Made by a program: the position numbers and the translations under genes. From NCBI RefSeq assembly GCF_902705885.1, contig NZ_CACSIP010000045.1:1-64000 (forward strand): a DNA stretch of 64,000 nucleotides, given 5' to 3'. This DNA is from Mycolicibacterium austroafricanum. Lineage in GTDB: Bacteria > Actinomycetota > Actinomycetes > Mycobacteriales > Mycobacteriaceae. Of the stretch, positions 24,857 through 32,830 are shown piece after piece. Every line of letters begins with the position of its first letter. Within the stretch, counting starts at the first letter, position 1. The notes beneath the pieces were generated by a model. That model made no database searches. It worked only from the letters and a program-made list of their open reading frames with translations, and was not told where the DNA came from.

Positions 24857-25995
24857 AGGCCCAGGTCGCGGCCGATGATCTCTTTCATGATCTCGGTGGT
24901 GCCCCCGAAGATGGTCTGGATGCGGGAGTCCACGTAGTCACGGGCCACCCGGTACTCCATCATGTAGCCGTAGCCGCCGTGCAGCTGCACGCAGTTGTCG
25001 ATCACCTTCTTGGCGGTCTCGGTGGCCCACCACTTGGCCTTGGCGGCCTCGACCGCCGTCAGCTCACCGTCGACGACGCCCTGCAGGCACCGGTCGATGT
25101 ACTGCTCGGTGACGTCGAGCTCGGTGTCCATCTCGGCGAGCAGGAAGCGGTTGTGCTGGAAGCTGCCGATCGACTGGCCGAAGGCCTTGCGGTCCTTGGC
25201 GTACTGCACTGTCTGCCGCCAGGTTTCGCGGGCGCCTGCGATCGCCGAGATGGCGATCGACAGCCGTTCTGAGGGCAGGTTGGTCATCAGGTGGTAGAAA
25301 CCGCGGCCCTCTTTGCCGAGCACATTGGCTGCCGGCACCCGGACGTTCTCGAAGTGTAGTTCGGAGGTGTCCTGGGCGTGCAGGCCCATCTTGTCGAGCT
25401 TGCGCCCGCGGCTGAAACCCTCCATGTCGCGCTCGACGACCAGCAGCGAGAAGCCCTTGTGCCCGGCCTCGGGATCGGTACGGGCGACCACGACGACGAG
25501 GTCGCAGTTGATCCCCGACGAGATGAAAGTCTTGGACCCGTTGAGGATCCAATGGTCACCGTCGCGCACCGCCGAGGTGCGGATACCCGCGAGGTCACTG
25601 CCGGCACCGGGCTCGGTCATCGCGATCGCGATGATCGTTTCACCGCTGACGATGCCGGGCAGCCAGCGCTTCTTCTGCTCCTCGTTGGACAGGTCCTTGA
25701 AATACGGTGCGACGACGTCATTGTGCAGGCTCAGGGCGGGTCCGGCGATGCCGGCTTTGGCCATCTCCTCGTCGATGACGGCATTGAAGCGGAAATCGTC
25801 GGTGCCGCCGCCGCCGTACTCCTCGGGCATGTTGAACCCGATCAGCCCGTGCTTGCCGGCCGCCACGTAGGCCGACCGGTCGACGAGACGATCGGCCTCC
25901 CACTTCTCGGCGTTCGGAACCAGCTCACTCTCGATGTACCCGCGCACGGTGTCGCGGAACGCCTCGTGCTCGGCGTCGTAGATCAGTCGCTTCAT
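24853..25995 (-). CDS. Acyl-CoA dehydrogenase (long-chain/isovaleryl-type active site)
   Basis: A 380-residue FAD enzyme catalysing alpha,beta-dehydrogenation of acyl-CoA. FAD-binding segments AMTEPGAGSDLAGI and NGSKTFISSGINCD, the QLHGGYGYM motif and the C-terminal IFGGTTEIMKEIIGRD are present. The position of the medium-chain-enzyme catalytic Glu is Gly here. The base is therefore expected at the Glu of LPSERLSIAISA, as in long-chain and isovaleryl-CoA dehydrogenases. It is the last gene of the leftward CoA operon, 21 bases after the hydratase. The exact chain length or branched substrate is not deducible, so no FadE number is assigned. Confidence 0.92.
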   Translation of the reverse strand: MKRLIYDAEHEAFRDTVRGYIESELVPNAEKWEADRLVDRSAYVAAGKHGLIGFNMPEEYGGGGTDDFRFNAVIDEEMAKAGIAGPALSLHNDVVAPYFKDLSNEEQKKRWLPGIVSGETIIAIAMTEPGAGSDLAGIRTSAVRDGDHWILNGSKTFISSGINCDLVVVVARTDPEAGHKGFSLLVVERDMEGFSRGRKLDKMGLHAQDTSELHFENVRVPAANVLGKEGRGFYHLMTNLPSERLSIAISAIAGARETWRQTVQYAKDRKAFGQSIGSFQHNRFLLAEMDTELDVTEQYIDRCLQGVVDGELTAVEAAKAKWWATETAKKVIDNCVQLHGGYGYMMEYRVARDYVDSRIQTIFGGTTEIMKEIIGRDLGL

Positions 25996-26016
25996 GGGGT
26001 CCCTAACTTGCTTGGC

Positions 26017-26817
26017 TTACTTGGCTTTCCATACAGGTTGTCTTTTCTGCGCGAACGCCAGAGGGCCTTCCCTGGCATCTTCGGTCGCGAACACGGTCGC
26101 CACCTCGCGCATGGTCCGCGACCACCCGGGCTCGTCGGCGGCGACCACACCGTCGTCGGCGCCGACGGCCACCCGCTTGCTGGCCTGGACGGCCAGCGGC
26201 GCGTTGACGGTGATGCGCTCGGCCAGCGCGAGCGCGGCATCGAGTTCGGTTCCGTCAGAGACCACCTCGTTGATCAGACCCCACTTGAGCGCCTCGGCCG
26301 ACGTGATCGGCTCACCGGTGAACATCAACTCCAGCGCGACCTTGCGCGGGAGCTGGTCGACGATGCGGAAGACCCCGCCCGCGGCGGCGATCAAACCCCG
26401 CTTCACTTCGGGCAGACCGAATTTCGCGCTCTCCCCGGCGACGACGAGGTCACTGGCCAGCGCGAGTTCGGTGCCACCGCCGAGGGCTGTGCCGTTGACC
26501 GCGGCGATCGTCGGCTTGTCGATGAAGTGGCGGACGTATCCGGCGAATCCCCACTTGGGGCGGTCCGGGTGGCCGATGTTCTCGCCCTTGGACAGTGCCT
26601 TGAGGTCTGCCCCGGCGCAGAAGGATTTGTCTCCCGCGCCGGTGATCACGACCACCCAGACGTCCGGGTCCCGCTGCGCCTCGGCCATCGCCTCCCCCAC
26701 CGCGACGCTGACCGCGCTGTTGATCGCGTTGCGGGCCTCGGGCCGGTTGATCGTGATGACCATGACGTTGCCCCGCCGCTCGGTCAGAGCCGCGGGGGTC
26801 GCCACGTCTGAGGTCAC
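26017..26817 (-). CDS. Enoyl-CoA hydratase/isomerase (crotonase family)
   Basis: A 266-residue crotonase that hydrates 2-enoyl-CoA. Both catalytic glutamates of rat-type hydratases are present: Glu117 (GGGTELAL) and Glu137 (GLPEV). The oxyanion-hole segments are FCAGADLKAL and ALGGG. The start is GTG 26817, overlapping the thiolase stop as GTGA; a longer frame upstream would be internal to the thiolase gene. The coupling and order fit consecutive beta-oxidation steps. A 3-hydroxyacyl-CoA dehydrogenase is missing from the operon and must be supplied elsewhere. Confidence 0.92.
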   Translation of the reverse strand: MTSDVATPAALTERRGNVMVITINRPEARNAINSAVSVAVGEAMAEAQRDPDVWVVVITGAGDKSFCAGADLKALSKGENIGHPDRPKWGFAGYVRHFIDKPTIAAVNGTALGGGTELALASDLVVAGESAKFGLPEVKRGLIAAAGGVFRIVDQLPRKVALELMFTGEPITSAEALKWGLINEVVSDGTELDAALALAERITVNAPLAVQASKRVAVGADDGVVAADEPGWSRTMREVATVFATEDAREGPLAFAQKRQPVWKAK

Positions 26818-27959
26818 AGCAGTTCCAGGATGGTGGCGTTGGCCTGTCCGCCACCCTCGCACATTGTCTGCAGGCCGTACTGAATCCCCTTGTCCCGCAT
26901 GTGATACAGCATGGTGGTCATGATGCGCGCGCCGGAGCCGCCGAGCGGGTGACCGAGCGCGATGGCACCGCCATTGGGGTTCACCTTCTTCTCGTCGGCG
27001 CCGATGTCCTTGAGCCACGCCAGCGGGACGGGCGCGAACGCTTCGTTCACCTCGAACACCCCGATCTCGTCCAGCGAGAGGCCGGATCGCTGAAGAGCCT
27101 TCTGCGTGGCCGGGATCGGTGCGGTGAGCATGATGACCGGGTCGGCGCCCGCGAGTGCGGCGGTGTGCACCTTGGCAAGCGGCTTGAGCCCCAACGCCTT
27201 CGCCTTCTCGGCCGACATGAACAGCAGCGCAGCCGAGCCGTCCGAGATCTGCGAGCTGTTGCCCGCGTGGATCACGCCGTCTTCCTTGAAGGCGGGCTTG
27301 ATCTTCCCGATCGACTCCATGGTGCCCCCGCGGCGGATGCCCTCGTCCTTGAGCACGGCGTTGCCGTCTTGATCTTTGATCGCCACGATCTGATCATCGA
27401 AAGCACCCGAATCCTGTGCCGCGGCGGCTTTCTCGTGCGATCCGAGGGAGAACTGGTCCAGGTCGGCGCGGCTCAGACCCCACTGGTCGGCGATCATCTC
27501 GGCGCCGATCCCCTGGTTGGGCGTCTGGCTGTAGCGGCCGCGAAACGCCTCCGGATACGGATGGCCACCGTTGGCCAGCGACGACCCCATCGGAGTCCGC
27601 GACATGGATTCGACGCCACCCGCGACGACGACGTCGTAATGGCCGGCGACCACACCGGCGGCGGCGAAGTGCACCGACTGCTGGCTGGACCCGCACTGAC
27701 GGTCCACTGTGACACCGGGCACCGACTCGGGCCACCCCGCTGCCAGCACCGCGGTGCGGGCGATATCGAGGGCCTGCTCGCCGGCCTGCATGACACAACC
27801 CCAGATCACGTCGTCGACGATCGCGGGATCCACCCCGGCGCGTTCGACCAGACCATTGAGGATCTGCGCGGACAGCTCACCCGGGTGCACCCCCGACAGG
27901 CCGCCGTTGCGCTTACCGACCGGTGACCGCACTGCCTCGACGATGACGGCTTCCGCCAT
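26814..27959 (-). CDS. Acetyl-CoA C-acyltransferase (thiolase)
   Basis: A 381-residue degradative thiolase (3-ketoacyl-CoA to acetyl-CoA plus shortened acyl-CoA). The nucleophile is Cys89 (VDRQCGSSQQ), with His337 (GHPLGGSGAR) and the second cysteine Cys367 (MCEGGGQAN). ENEAF-type residues are present as EVNEAFAPV. The start ATG 27959 has AAGGAG eight bases upstream. It resembles mycobacterial steroid/fatty-acid thiolases of the FadA family, but I cannot assign a number. It heads the thiolase-hydratase-dehydrogenase overlap chain and lies 96 bases downstream of the CoA transferase. Confidence 0.93.
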   Translation of the reverse strand: MAEAVIVEAVRSPVGKRNGGLSGVHPGELSAQILNGLVERAGVDPAIVDDVIWGCVMQAGEQALDIARTAVLAAGWPESVPGVTVDRQCGSSQQSVHFAAAGVVAGHYDVVVAGGVESMSRTPMGSSLANGGHPYPEAFRGRYSQTPNQGIGAEMIADQWGLSRADLDQFSLGSHEKAAAAQDSGAFDDQIVAIKDQDGNAVLKDEGIRRGGTMESIGKIKPAFKEDGVIHAGNSSQISDGSAALLFMSAEKAKALGLKPLAKVHTAALAGADPVIMLTAPIPATQKALQRSGLSLDEIGVFEVNEAFAPVPLAWLKDIGADEKKVNPNGGAIALGHPLGGSGARIMTTMLYHMRDKGIQYGLQTMCEGGGQANATILELL

Positions 27960-27999
27960 GGGGATACTCCTTCGTGGATTGGTGATACTCCTGTCGAAC

Positions 28000-28037
28000 G
28001 TAAACGAACAAGGTTTACTAGGTCAACCTACTGGTTG
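28000..28037. promoter_or_regulatory. Two inverted repeats before the thiolase gene (candidate operators)
   Basis: GTAAAC-N7-GTTTAC (28,000-28,018) and CAACC-TACT-GGTTG (28,024-28,037) are perfect inverted repeats 5 bases apart, 41-78 bases before the thiolase ATG. An overlapping CCTAC-N6-GTAGG (28,027-28,042) also fits. They look like operator sites of a fatty-acid/CoA-responsive repressor; which protein binds is unknown. Confidence 0.5.
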
Positions 28038-28055
28038 GTAGGCGTGGGACTGGTC

Positions 28056-29372
28056 TCAGACGACCGGTGAACATCCCTTGGCGGCGCGGTCGGCGGCCAG
28101 CAACAGCTCGTCCCGGAACCGTGGGTGCGCGATCGCCGCCAGCGCGCGACCGCGTTCCCGCACGGTCAGGCCTTCCAGTTCGGCGGCCCCGTACTCGGTG
28201 ACGATCACGTCGACATGGTGGCGCGGGGTGGTGATGACCGCGCCGGGCCCGAACCACGGCACGATGCGTGAGTGCAGGGTGCCGTCCTTCTCGAACGTCG
28301 AGGGCAGACAGATCAGCGAGCGGTCCGACAACTCGAGACCGGCGCCGGCGACGAAGTCCTCGGCTCCGCCGACGCCGCTGAACTGGTTGCCGTCGATGGT
28401 GTCCGCGACGACCTGGCCACCGATGTCGACCGCGAGCGCACCGTTGATCGAGATCATGTTGTGGTTGGCCGCGATGACCTCCGGTGAGTTGACGATCTCG
28501 ACCGGCAGGAACGCCACGTCGGAGTTGCCGTCCAGCCATTCGTAGAGCTCTGAGGTTCCGAACGCGAACGTGGTCACGCTGATCCCGTCGTACTGACCTT
28601 TGGCGGCATTGCTGACCTTGCCCGCGCGATGCAACTGCATGCAGCCGTCGGTGAACATCTCGCTGTGCAACCCGTAGTCGCCGCCATCGCCCTCGGCCAA
28701 CAGCGTGGCGATCTGGCTGGGAATGGAGCCGATCCCGGTCTGCAGGGTGCAGCCGGGCCGGATGAAGGCGACGCTGTGCCGGGCGATGGCCATGTCGGCG
28801 TCGGTCGGCGGCGGCCCGGGTAGCGCGAGTGGCGCCTCGGCCGAACGCACGAGCACGTCGATCTCGTCGACGTGCACCGCGTGGCGGTGTTTCTCGCCGA
28901 GACCGAACGTGCGCGGATAGCCCTGGGAGACCTCGACGACAAGAAGCCGGTCGGGATCCGCTGCCGCGCGGCGCAGTTCGTCGATGGTGCCGCCGGCGTG
29001 CAGCGACAGCGAGCACCACCCGTCGGCATCGGGCAGCGCCGCGACGGTTGTCATCACCCGTGGTGCTTGTCGCTGCAACAGTGGTCCGAACCGCCGGAAG
29101 TCCGCGGGGGCGAACTCGATGTTGGCGCCACTGTCACGCAGCGCTCGCTCCAGCGGTCCGAAGAAGCCGGACAGGTAGTGCACTCCGGCCCGGGAGAACA
29201 GATCGGTGCCGACCGCGAGCAGGGCGCCGTAGACCCGCAGGTCGGTCCAGTCCTCGCGCTCGCCGAGGGCTCGCAGGAACGCGGGGGGCTGGCCGGGACC
29301 GAGGGGGATGCCCAGCGTGTCGGCGTTCTCGAGCTGTGCGGCGGCCTCCTGGGCGGTCAACTCCTTGGGCAT
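28056..29372 (-). CDS. Acetyl-CoA hydrolase/4-hydroxybutyrate CoA-transferase family protein
   Basis: A 438-residue class I CoA transferase. The catalytic glutamate region reads YGLHSEMFTDG and the CoA-binding region includes LQTGIGSIPSQIA. The C-terminal segment IVTEYGAAELEGLTVRERGRALAAIAHP is typical of the family. The ATG 29372 (MPKELTAQEAAAQL) is preferred over a far upstream frame start. The likely job is transferring CoA from acetyl- or succinyl-CoA to the free acid that the downstream operon degrades. It diverges from a FadR-type GntR gene. Confidence 0.9.
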   Translation of the reverse strand: MPKELTAQEAAAQLENADTLGIPLGPGQPPAFLRALGEREDWTDLRVYGALLAVGTDLFSRAGVHYLSGFFGPLERALRDSGANIEFAPADFRRFGPLLQRQAPRVMTTVAALPDADGWCSLSLHAGGTIDELRRAAADPDRLLVVEVSQGYPRTFGLGEKHRHAVHVDEIDVLVRSAEAPLALPGPPPTDADMAIARHSVAFIRPGCTLQTGIGSIPSQIATLLAEGDGGDYGLHSEMFTDGCMQLHRAGKVSNAAKGQYDGISVTTFAFGTSELYEWLDGNSDVAFLPVEIVNSPEVIAANHNMISINGALAVDIGGQVVADTIDGNQFSGVGGAEDFVAGAGLELSDRSLICLPSTFEKDGTLHSRIVPWFGPGAVITTPRHHVDVIVTEYGAAELEGLTVRERGRALAAIAHPRFRDELLLAADRAAKGCSPVV

Positions 29373-29508
29373 GCCGATACCCTGCCATGCGAGCCGTGGG
29401 CGGTGCCGGAGCGTGCCGCCCACGCCGACAGTGACCTGCAGGGACATCTTTCGACCGGGCATCGGCGAGGCCACATGGTTTACTGAGTTGCATAGCTCGC
29501 CGATTCGT

Positions 29509-29517
29509 TGGTGACCA
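29509..29517. promoter_or_regulatory. FadR-type operator TGGT-G-ACCA
   Basis: A perfect 4-1-4 palindrome matching the GntR/FadR consensus TGGT-N(0-3)-ACCA. It ends 16 bases before the GntR ATG, overlapping where its promoter or leader would be and close to the divergent CoA transferase promoter. This suggests autorepression and control of the divergent unit. Confidence 0.6.
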
Positions 29518-29533
29518 GGTGTTGGGAGAGGTC

Positions 29534-30325
29534 ATGACGCGTAGCACCCGGCTGGCGCCGATGATCGGGCCGGACGCCACCGCTGGCGGTGCGGTGGTCC
29601 GGTCGCCGAAGACCGCCGAACTCGTCGCGGGCACCCTGCGCCGAATGGTGGTCGACGGAACCCTCACCGACGGCGACTTTCTGCCCAACGAAGCCGAGCT
29701 GATGGCCCACTTCGGCGTGAGCCGGCCCACCCTGCGCGAGGCGGTGCGCGTGCTGGAATCCGAGCGCCTCGTCGAGGTGCGGCGCGGCTCCCGCACCGGG
29801 GCCCGGGTCCGGGTGCCGGGACCGGAGATCGTGGCCCGGCCAGCGGGCCTGCTGCTGGAGTTGTCCGGAGCGACGATCGCCGACCTGCTGACCGCGAAGT
29901 CCGGCATCGAGCCGATGGCCGCCCGTCTGCTCGCCCAGGCCGGCCCCACCGAGGCGTTCGACGAACTCGACCAGATGCTGGAGGCGCTCATCGCCGAGGG
30001 CTGGCAGTCCGGTCGGCTGGCCGAGACCACCGGGGCGTTTCACCTGCGGGTGGTGCAGCTGTCCGGCAACGCGACGTTGAGCATCGTCGCCGGGATGCTG
30101 CACGAGATCACGGTCCGGCACACGGCGTTCGTGTTCAAGGAGCGCCGCCCGGTCTCGAAGGCAGACTACGACAAGCTGGTGCGGTCCTACCGCAAGCTCA
30201 TGCAGTACCTGCGGGCCGGCGATGCCGAGGGCGCGGAAGCGCACTGGCGCAGACACCTGGACACGTCGCGGGAGTTGTTGCTGGCCGGCCTGGAGAGTGT
30301 GCCGATCCGCGATGTGATGGGTTAG
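29534..30325 (+). CDS. GntR-family regulator (FadR/FCD type)
   Basis: A 263-residue regulator with a winged-helix domain (about 30-95; ELMAHFGVSRPTLREAVRVLESERLVEV is the recognition region) and a C-terminal FCD domain. The ATG 29534 follows GGGAGAGG; an upstream in-frame start five codons earlier is less well placed. It is divergent from the CoA transferase and has a canonical FadR operator just before its start. It is therefore the likely repressor of the CoA-degradation operon, probably sensing an acyl-CoA or small organic acid. Its last 4 bases overlap the convergent DUF3556 gene. Confidence 0.9.
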   Translation: MTRSTRLAPMIGPDATAGGAVVRSPKTAELVAGTLRRMVVDGTLTDGDFLPNEAELMAHFGVSRPTLREAVRVLESERLVEVRRGSRTGARVRVPGPEIVARPAGLLLELSGATIADLLTAKSGIEPMAARLLAQAGPTEAFDELDQMLEALIAEGWQSGRLAETTGAFHLRVVQLSGNATLSIVAGMLHEITVRHTAFVFKERRPVSKADYDKLVRSYRKLMQYLRAGDAEGAEAHWRRHLDTSRELLLAGLESVPIRDVMG

Positions 30326-32067
30326 CCGGGTGCGTCGGCACCGTCTTTGCGCCACGTCACGGTGACCGGCACGGTGTCGTCCCAGGGCTGCCTGGTCACC
30401 ATGTCGGCGACCCGCACGAAGCCACGTTCGAACTCACCGGTGGCCGCATCCACGAGCCGGTACTCCTGGCGCTGCTTGTGAATCGGTTGCGCGTCGAGCA
30501 GCATCACCCTGACCTCGCCGGGCTCGAAACGACACCGCTTCTGCAGCGCCGCGATCAACTGCTCGTTGTGCATGTGCCCGTCGCCGAAGTTCCAGCCGAT
30601 GGCGGTGCTGCAGATCCGCTCACCGTCGGTCAGCACGAACCCGGATTCGTCGTCCCCGGCCATGACGCGGTGCGCCAGCGTGAACATCGCCCGGCCGTGG
30701 GTGTTGAACGAGCGGAACGCATACCCCATGTACTGGTACATCTCCGCGGTCTCCTTGCTGCCGTAGAACTTCTCCATCTGCGCGGCAGGCATGCTGGCGA
30801 TCGCGACGATGCCGTTCTCGATCTTCGCCGCAGCCGAGGGCTTGACGCACCACAGCGAGGTGTCCCAGTTGCCCGCGTAGTACCGCATGCCGGGGAGGAA
30901 GGAGACCTTGCGGGGGAACAGATTTCCCAGCACGACGGTGCCCGCGACGACTGCGAACAACACGATCGGCCACGGACTCTGCAGGTCGCCGAGGCCCACA
31001 CCGGCGTGCCCGACGAACAGGGCGAGCACGCTGAACATCATGAAGACGTTCCACTCCAGCGGCACCCCCATCGGGATGGCCGACAGGATGCCGAAGTGGA
31101 AGCACAGCATCACGAAGGCGGCGACGGCGGTGACCCAACCGCCATGGCTGAAGAACAGCACCAGCGGGATCAGCATCTCGATCGCCGTGCTGAAGTGGGC
31201 GAGCCACCGTGACACTCGCCCCGGGCGCAGGTCGTCGGGAAAGTGCTCGAAGAATCGCCGCTTGATCCAGCGGGGCCGGATGACCGGGTTATTGCTCATC
31301 ATCGTCGAGATGACGAACGGGAAATGCTTGTTGAGCTTGGAGGTCGCCGCCCCGATCCAGATGACCAGGCACACCAGTTTGGCGGCGATGACGATGTCGG
31401 CGCCGCTGAACAGGAAGCACACCGCCAACGCGCCGTACACCTCCCCGCGGGCCGCCAGGAAGATCACCTTGTCGCGCAGGCCGGCCACGGCGAGCAGACC
31501 CAGGATCGTCGCGGTCTGCCACACCTGCAGCACCCCGACCTCACTGCCGAGTTCCGGAATGGGACCGGTGCCATCGGAAAAGAGAGCGACCACCAGCATC
31601 ACCAGCAGCGCGGCGTAGAGCAGCACGTCCAATGGCGTCCGCGAGTCGCCGCTTGTCAGCGGGACCCGGCCCGGCCATGGTGGCAGCCGAATCGTCTGGG
31701 TCCGCAACCAGTACAGGATGGACCCCATCGGCGGGAAGAAGCGGTTGTTCAGCGGCCCGAACCCGCAGCCCAACCCGACGACCTCGAACAGCATCGTGAA
31801 GAACACGACCTTCTGGTAGACGATCGGCTCGGCGTACCAGGAGCCGACGTCGGTGAAGCCGTCCACCCCGGCGGTGCTCAATACGATCAGCCACGCCGCG
31901 AGGACGTACAGCGCGATCTTGACGACGTAGAACAGGTGCATCACGACGGGCGTGCCGAACCCGACCTCGGCCCAGTGCCGGGCCATCGGGACGATCCGCT
32001 CGGCGCGGGTTCCCTTACTCCACTGCGCATAGTCGACGACGGGCGCGTCCTGCTTGAGAAAACCCAT
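30322..32067 (-). CDS. DUF3556-type transmembrane protein
   Basis: A 581-residue membrane protein with about ten hydrophobic segments in the first 420 residues, then a soluble C-terminal region (about 430-581) containing WNFGDGHMHNEQLIAAL. It matches my memory of the actinobacterial DUF3556 family; function is unknown. Several charged HxxxE-like positions occur near helices (for example FEHFPDD, HFSTAIEMLIP), loosely recalling HTTM/DoxX-type proteins, but I would not assign chemistry. The start ATG 32067 (MGFLKQDAPVV) is preferred to a start 17 codons upstream. It lies downstream of a DoxX gene on the same strand, separated by a hairpin. Confidence 0.8.
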   Translation of the reverse strand: MGFLKQDAPVVDYAQWSKGTRAERIVPMARHWAEVGFGTPVVMHLFYVVKIALYVLAAWLIVLSTAGVDGFTDVGSWYAEPIVYQKVVFFTMLFEVVGLGCGFGPLNNRFFPPMGSILYWLRTQTIRLPPWPGRVPLTSGDSRTPLDVLLYAALLVMLVVALFSDGTGPIPELGSEVGVLQVWQTATILGLLAVAGLRDKVIFLAARGEVYGALAVCFLFSGADIVIAAKLVCLVIWIGAATSKLNKHFPFVISTMMSNNPVIRPRWIKRRFFEHFPDDLRPGRVSRWLAHFSTAIEMLIPLVLFFSHGGWVTAVAAFVMLCFHFGILSAIPMGVPLEWNVFMMFSVLALFVGHAGVGLGDLQSPWPIVLFAVVAGTVVLGNLFPRKVSFLPGMRYYAGNWDTSLWCVKPSAAAKIENGIVAIASMPAAQMEKFYGSKETAEMYQYMGYAFRSFNTHGRAMFTLAHRVMAGDDESGFVLTDGERICSTAIGWNFGDGHMHNEQLIAALQKRCRFEPGEVRVMLLDAQPIHKQRQEYRLVDAATGEFERGFVRVADMVTRQPWDDTVPVTVTWRKDGADAPG

Positions 32068-32110
32068 GCCGGTCAGACTAGAACGTGTTCCAGTTCCCGC
32101 TGGCGCGAAC

Positions 32111-32158
32111 AGACACAAAATCGCTCAGTCAGGTGGGAAAACGGGCGAGTTTGTGTCT
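32111..32158 (-). terminator. Long inverted repeat between DoxX and DUF3556 genes
   Basis: AGACACAAAATCGC (32,111-32,124) pairs with GCGAGTTTGTGTCT (32,145-32,158) with one mismatch. Two further pairs toward the loop give a spacer of about 16-20 bases. It lies 15 bases past the DoxX stop and probably ends DoxX transcription; no U-run follows. Confidence 0.55.
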
Positions 32159-32172
32159 TCTCGCGGACGACC

Positions 32173-32694
32173 TCAGGCGTCCTGCTTGGCCGGCGGCCGG
32201 TAGAAGATGACCAGCTGGCCGATGCCGCCGGCGAGCCCGAGAGCAGCGGCGATGACCAGGCCCCACCACCCGTGCAGCAGGTCGTAGAGGCCGGTTCCGG
32301 AGAACAGCAGGTAGTCCAGGCTGAGCTTGCCGGCGCCGAGGGTCGCGACCGCGACCGCCGCCACTGCCAGCACCAGGTTGTACTCCCAGCCCTCCTTGAC
32401 GATGAAGAAGCCGTTGGGCCGGTGCACGGTCCAGGCCGCGACGAGCATCAGCGCGACGAAGCCCGCCGCCGGGATCGGGGTGAGCAGACCGACCGCCAGC
32501 CCAAGGCCCGCTGCCATCTCCGTGGTGGCGGCGATGCGAGCGTGGAACATGCCCGGCTTCATCCCCATGCTGTCGAACCAGCCCGCGGTGCCCTTGAGCC
32601 CGCCCTTTCCGAAGAACTTGTTGTAGCCGTGCGCGGCCATGGTCAGACCGAGGACAACTCGCAGGATCAGGAGTCCGACGTCGTAGGCAGTCAT
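32173..32694 (-). CDS. DoxX-family membrane protein
   Basis: A 173-residue protein with four predicted transmembrane segments and the DoxX-type start YDVGLLILRVVLGLTMAAHGYNKFFGKGG. It has a Thr/Glu-containing second helix (ATTEMAAGLGLAVG). The ATG at 32694 excludes a 27-residue upstream extension with poor codon pattern. DoxX proteins in mycobacteria are linked to membrane redox and thiol/oxidative stress complexes, but individual roles vary. The region upstream to the carotenoid oxygenase stop (32,695-32,830) contains no other gene. Confidence 0.88.
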   Translation of the reverse strand: MTAYDVGLLILRVVLGLTMAAHGYNKFFGKGGLKGTAGWFDSMGMKPGMFHARIAATTEMAAGLGLAVGLLTPIPAAGFVALMLVAAWTVHRPNGFFIVKEGWEYNLVLAVAAVAVATLGAGKLSLDYLLFSGTGLYDLLHGWWGLVIAAALGLAGGIGQLVIFYRPPAKQDA

Positions 32695-32830
32695 GCAACA
32701 GAATCTAGGGCATGCGTAACGTCGCCGCGCACCCCCCGTCCCCGCCGAGGACAACTCGACACGCCGCGAGTGCACGCAATCTGATGGGATCCGTCAATTA
32801 CCGTACGTTCGCTGCCACGACTGAGCGCAC

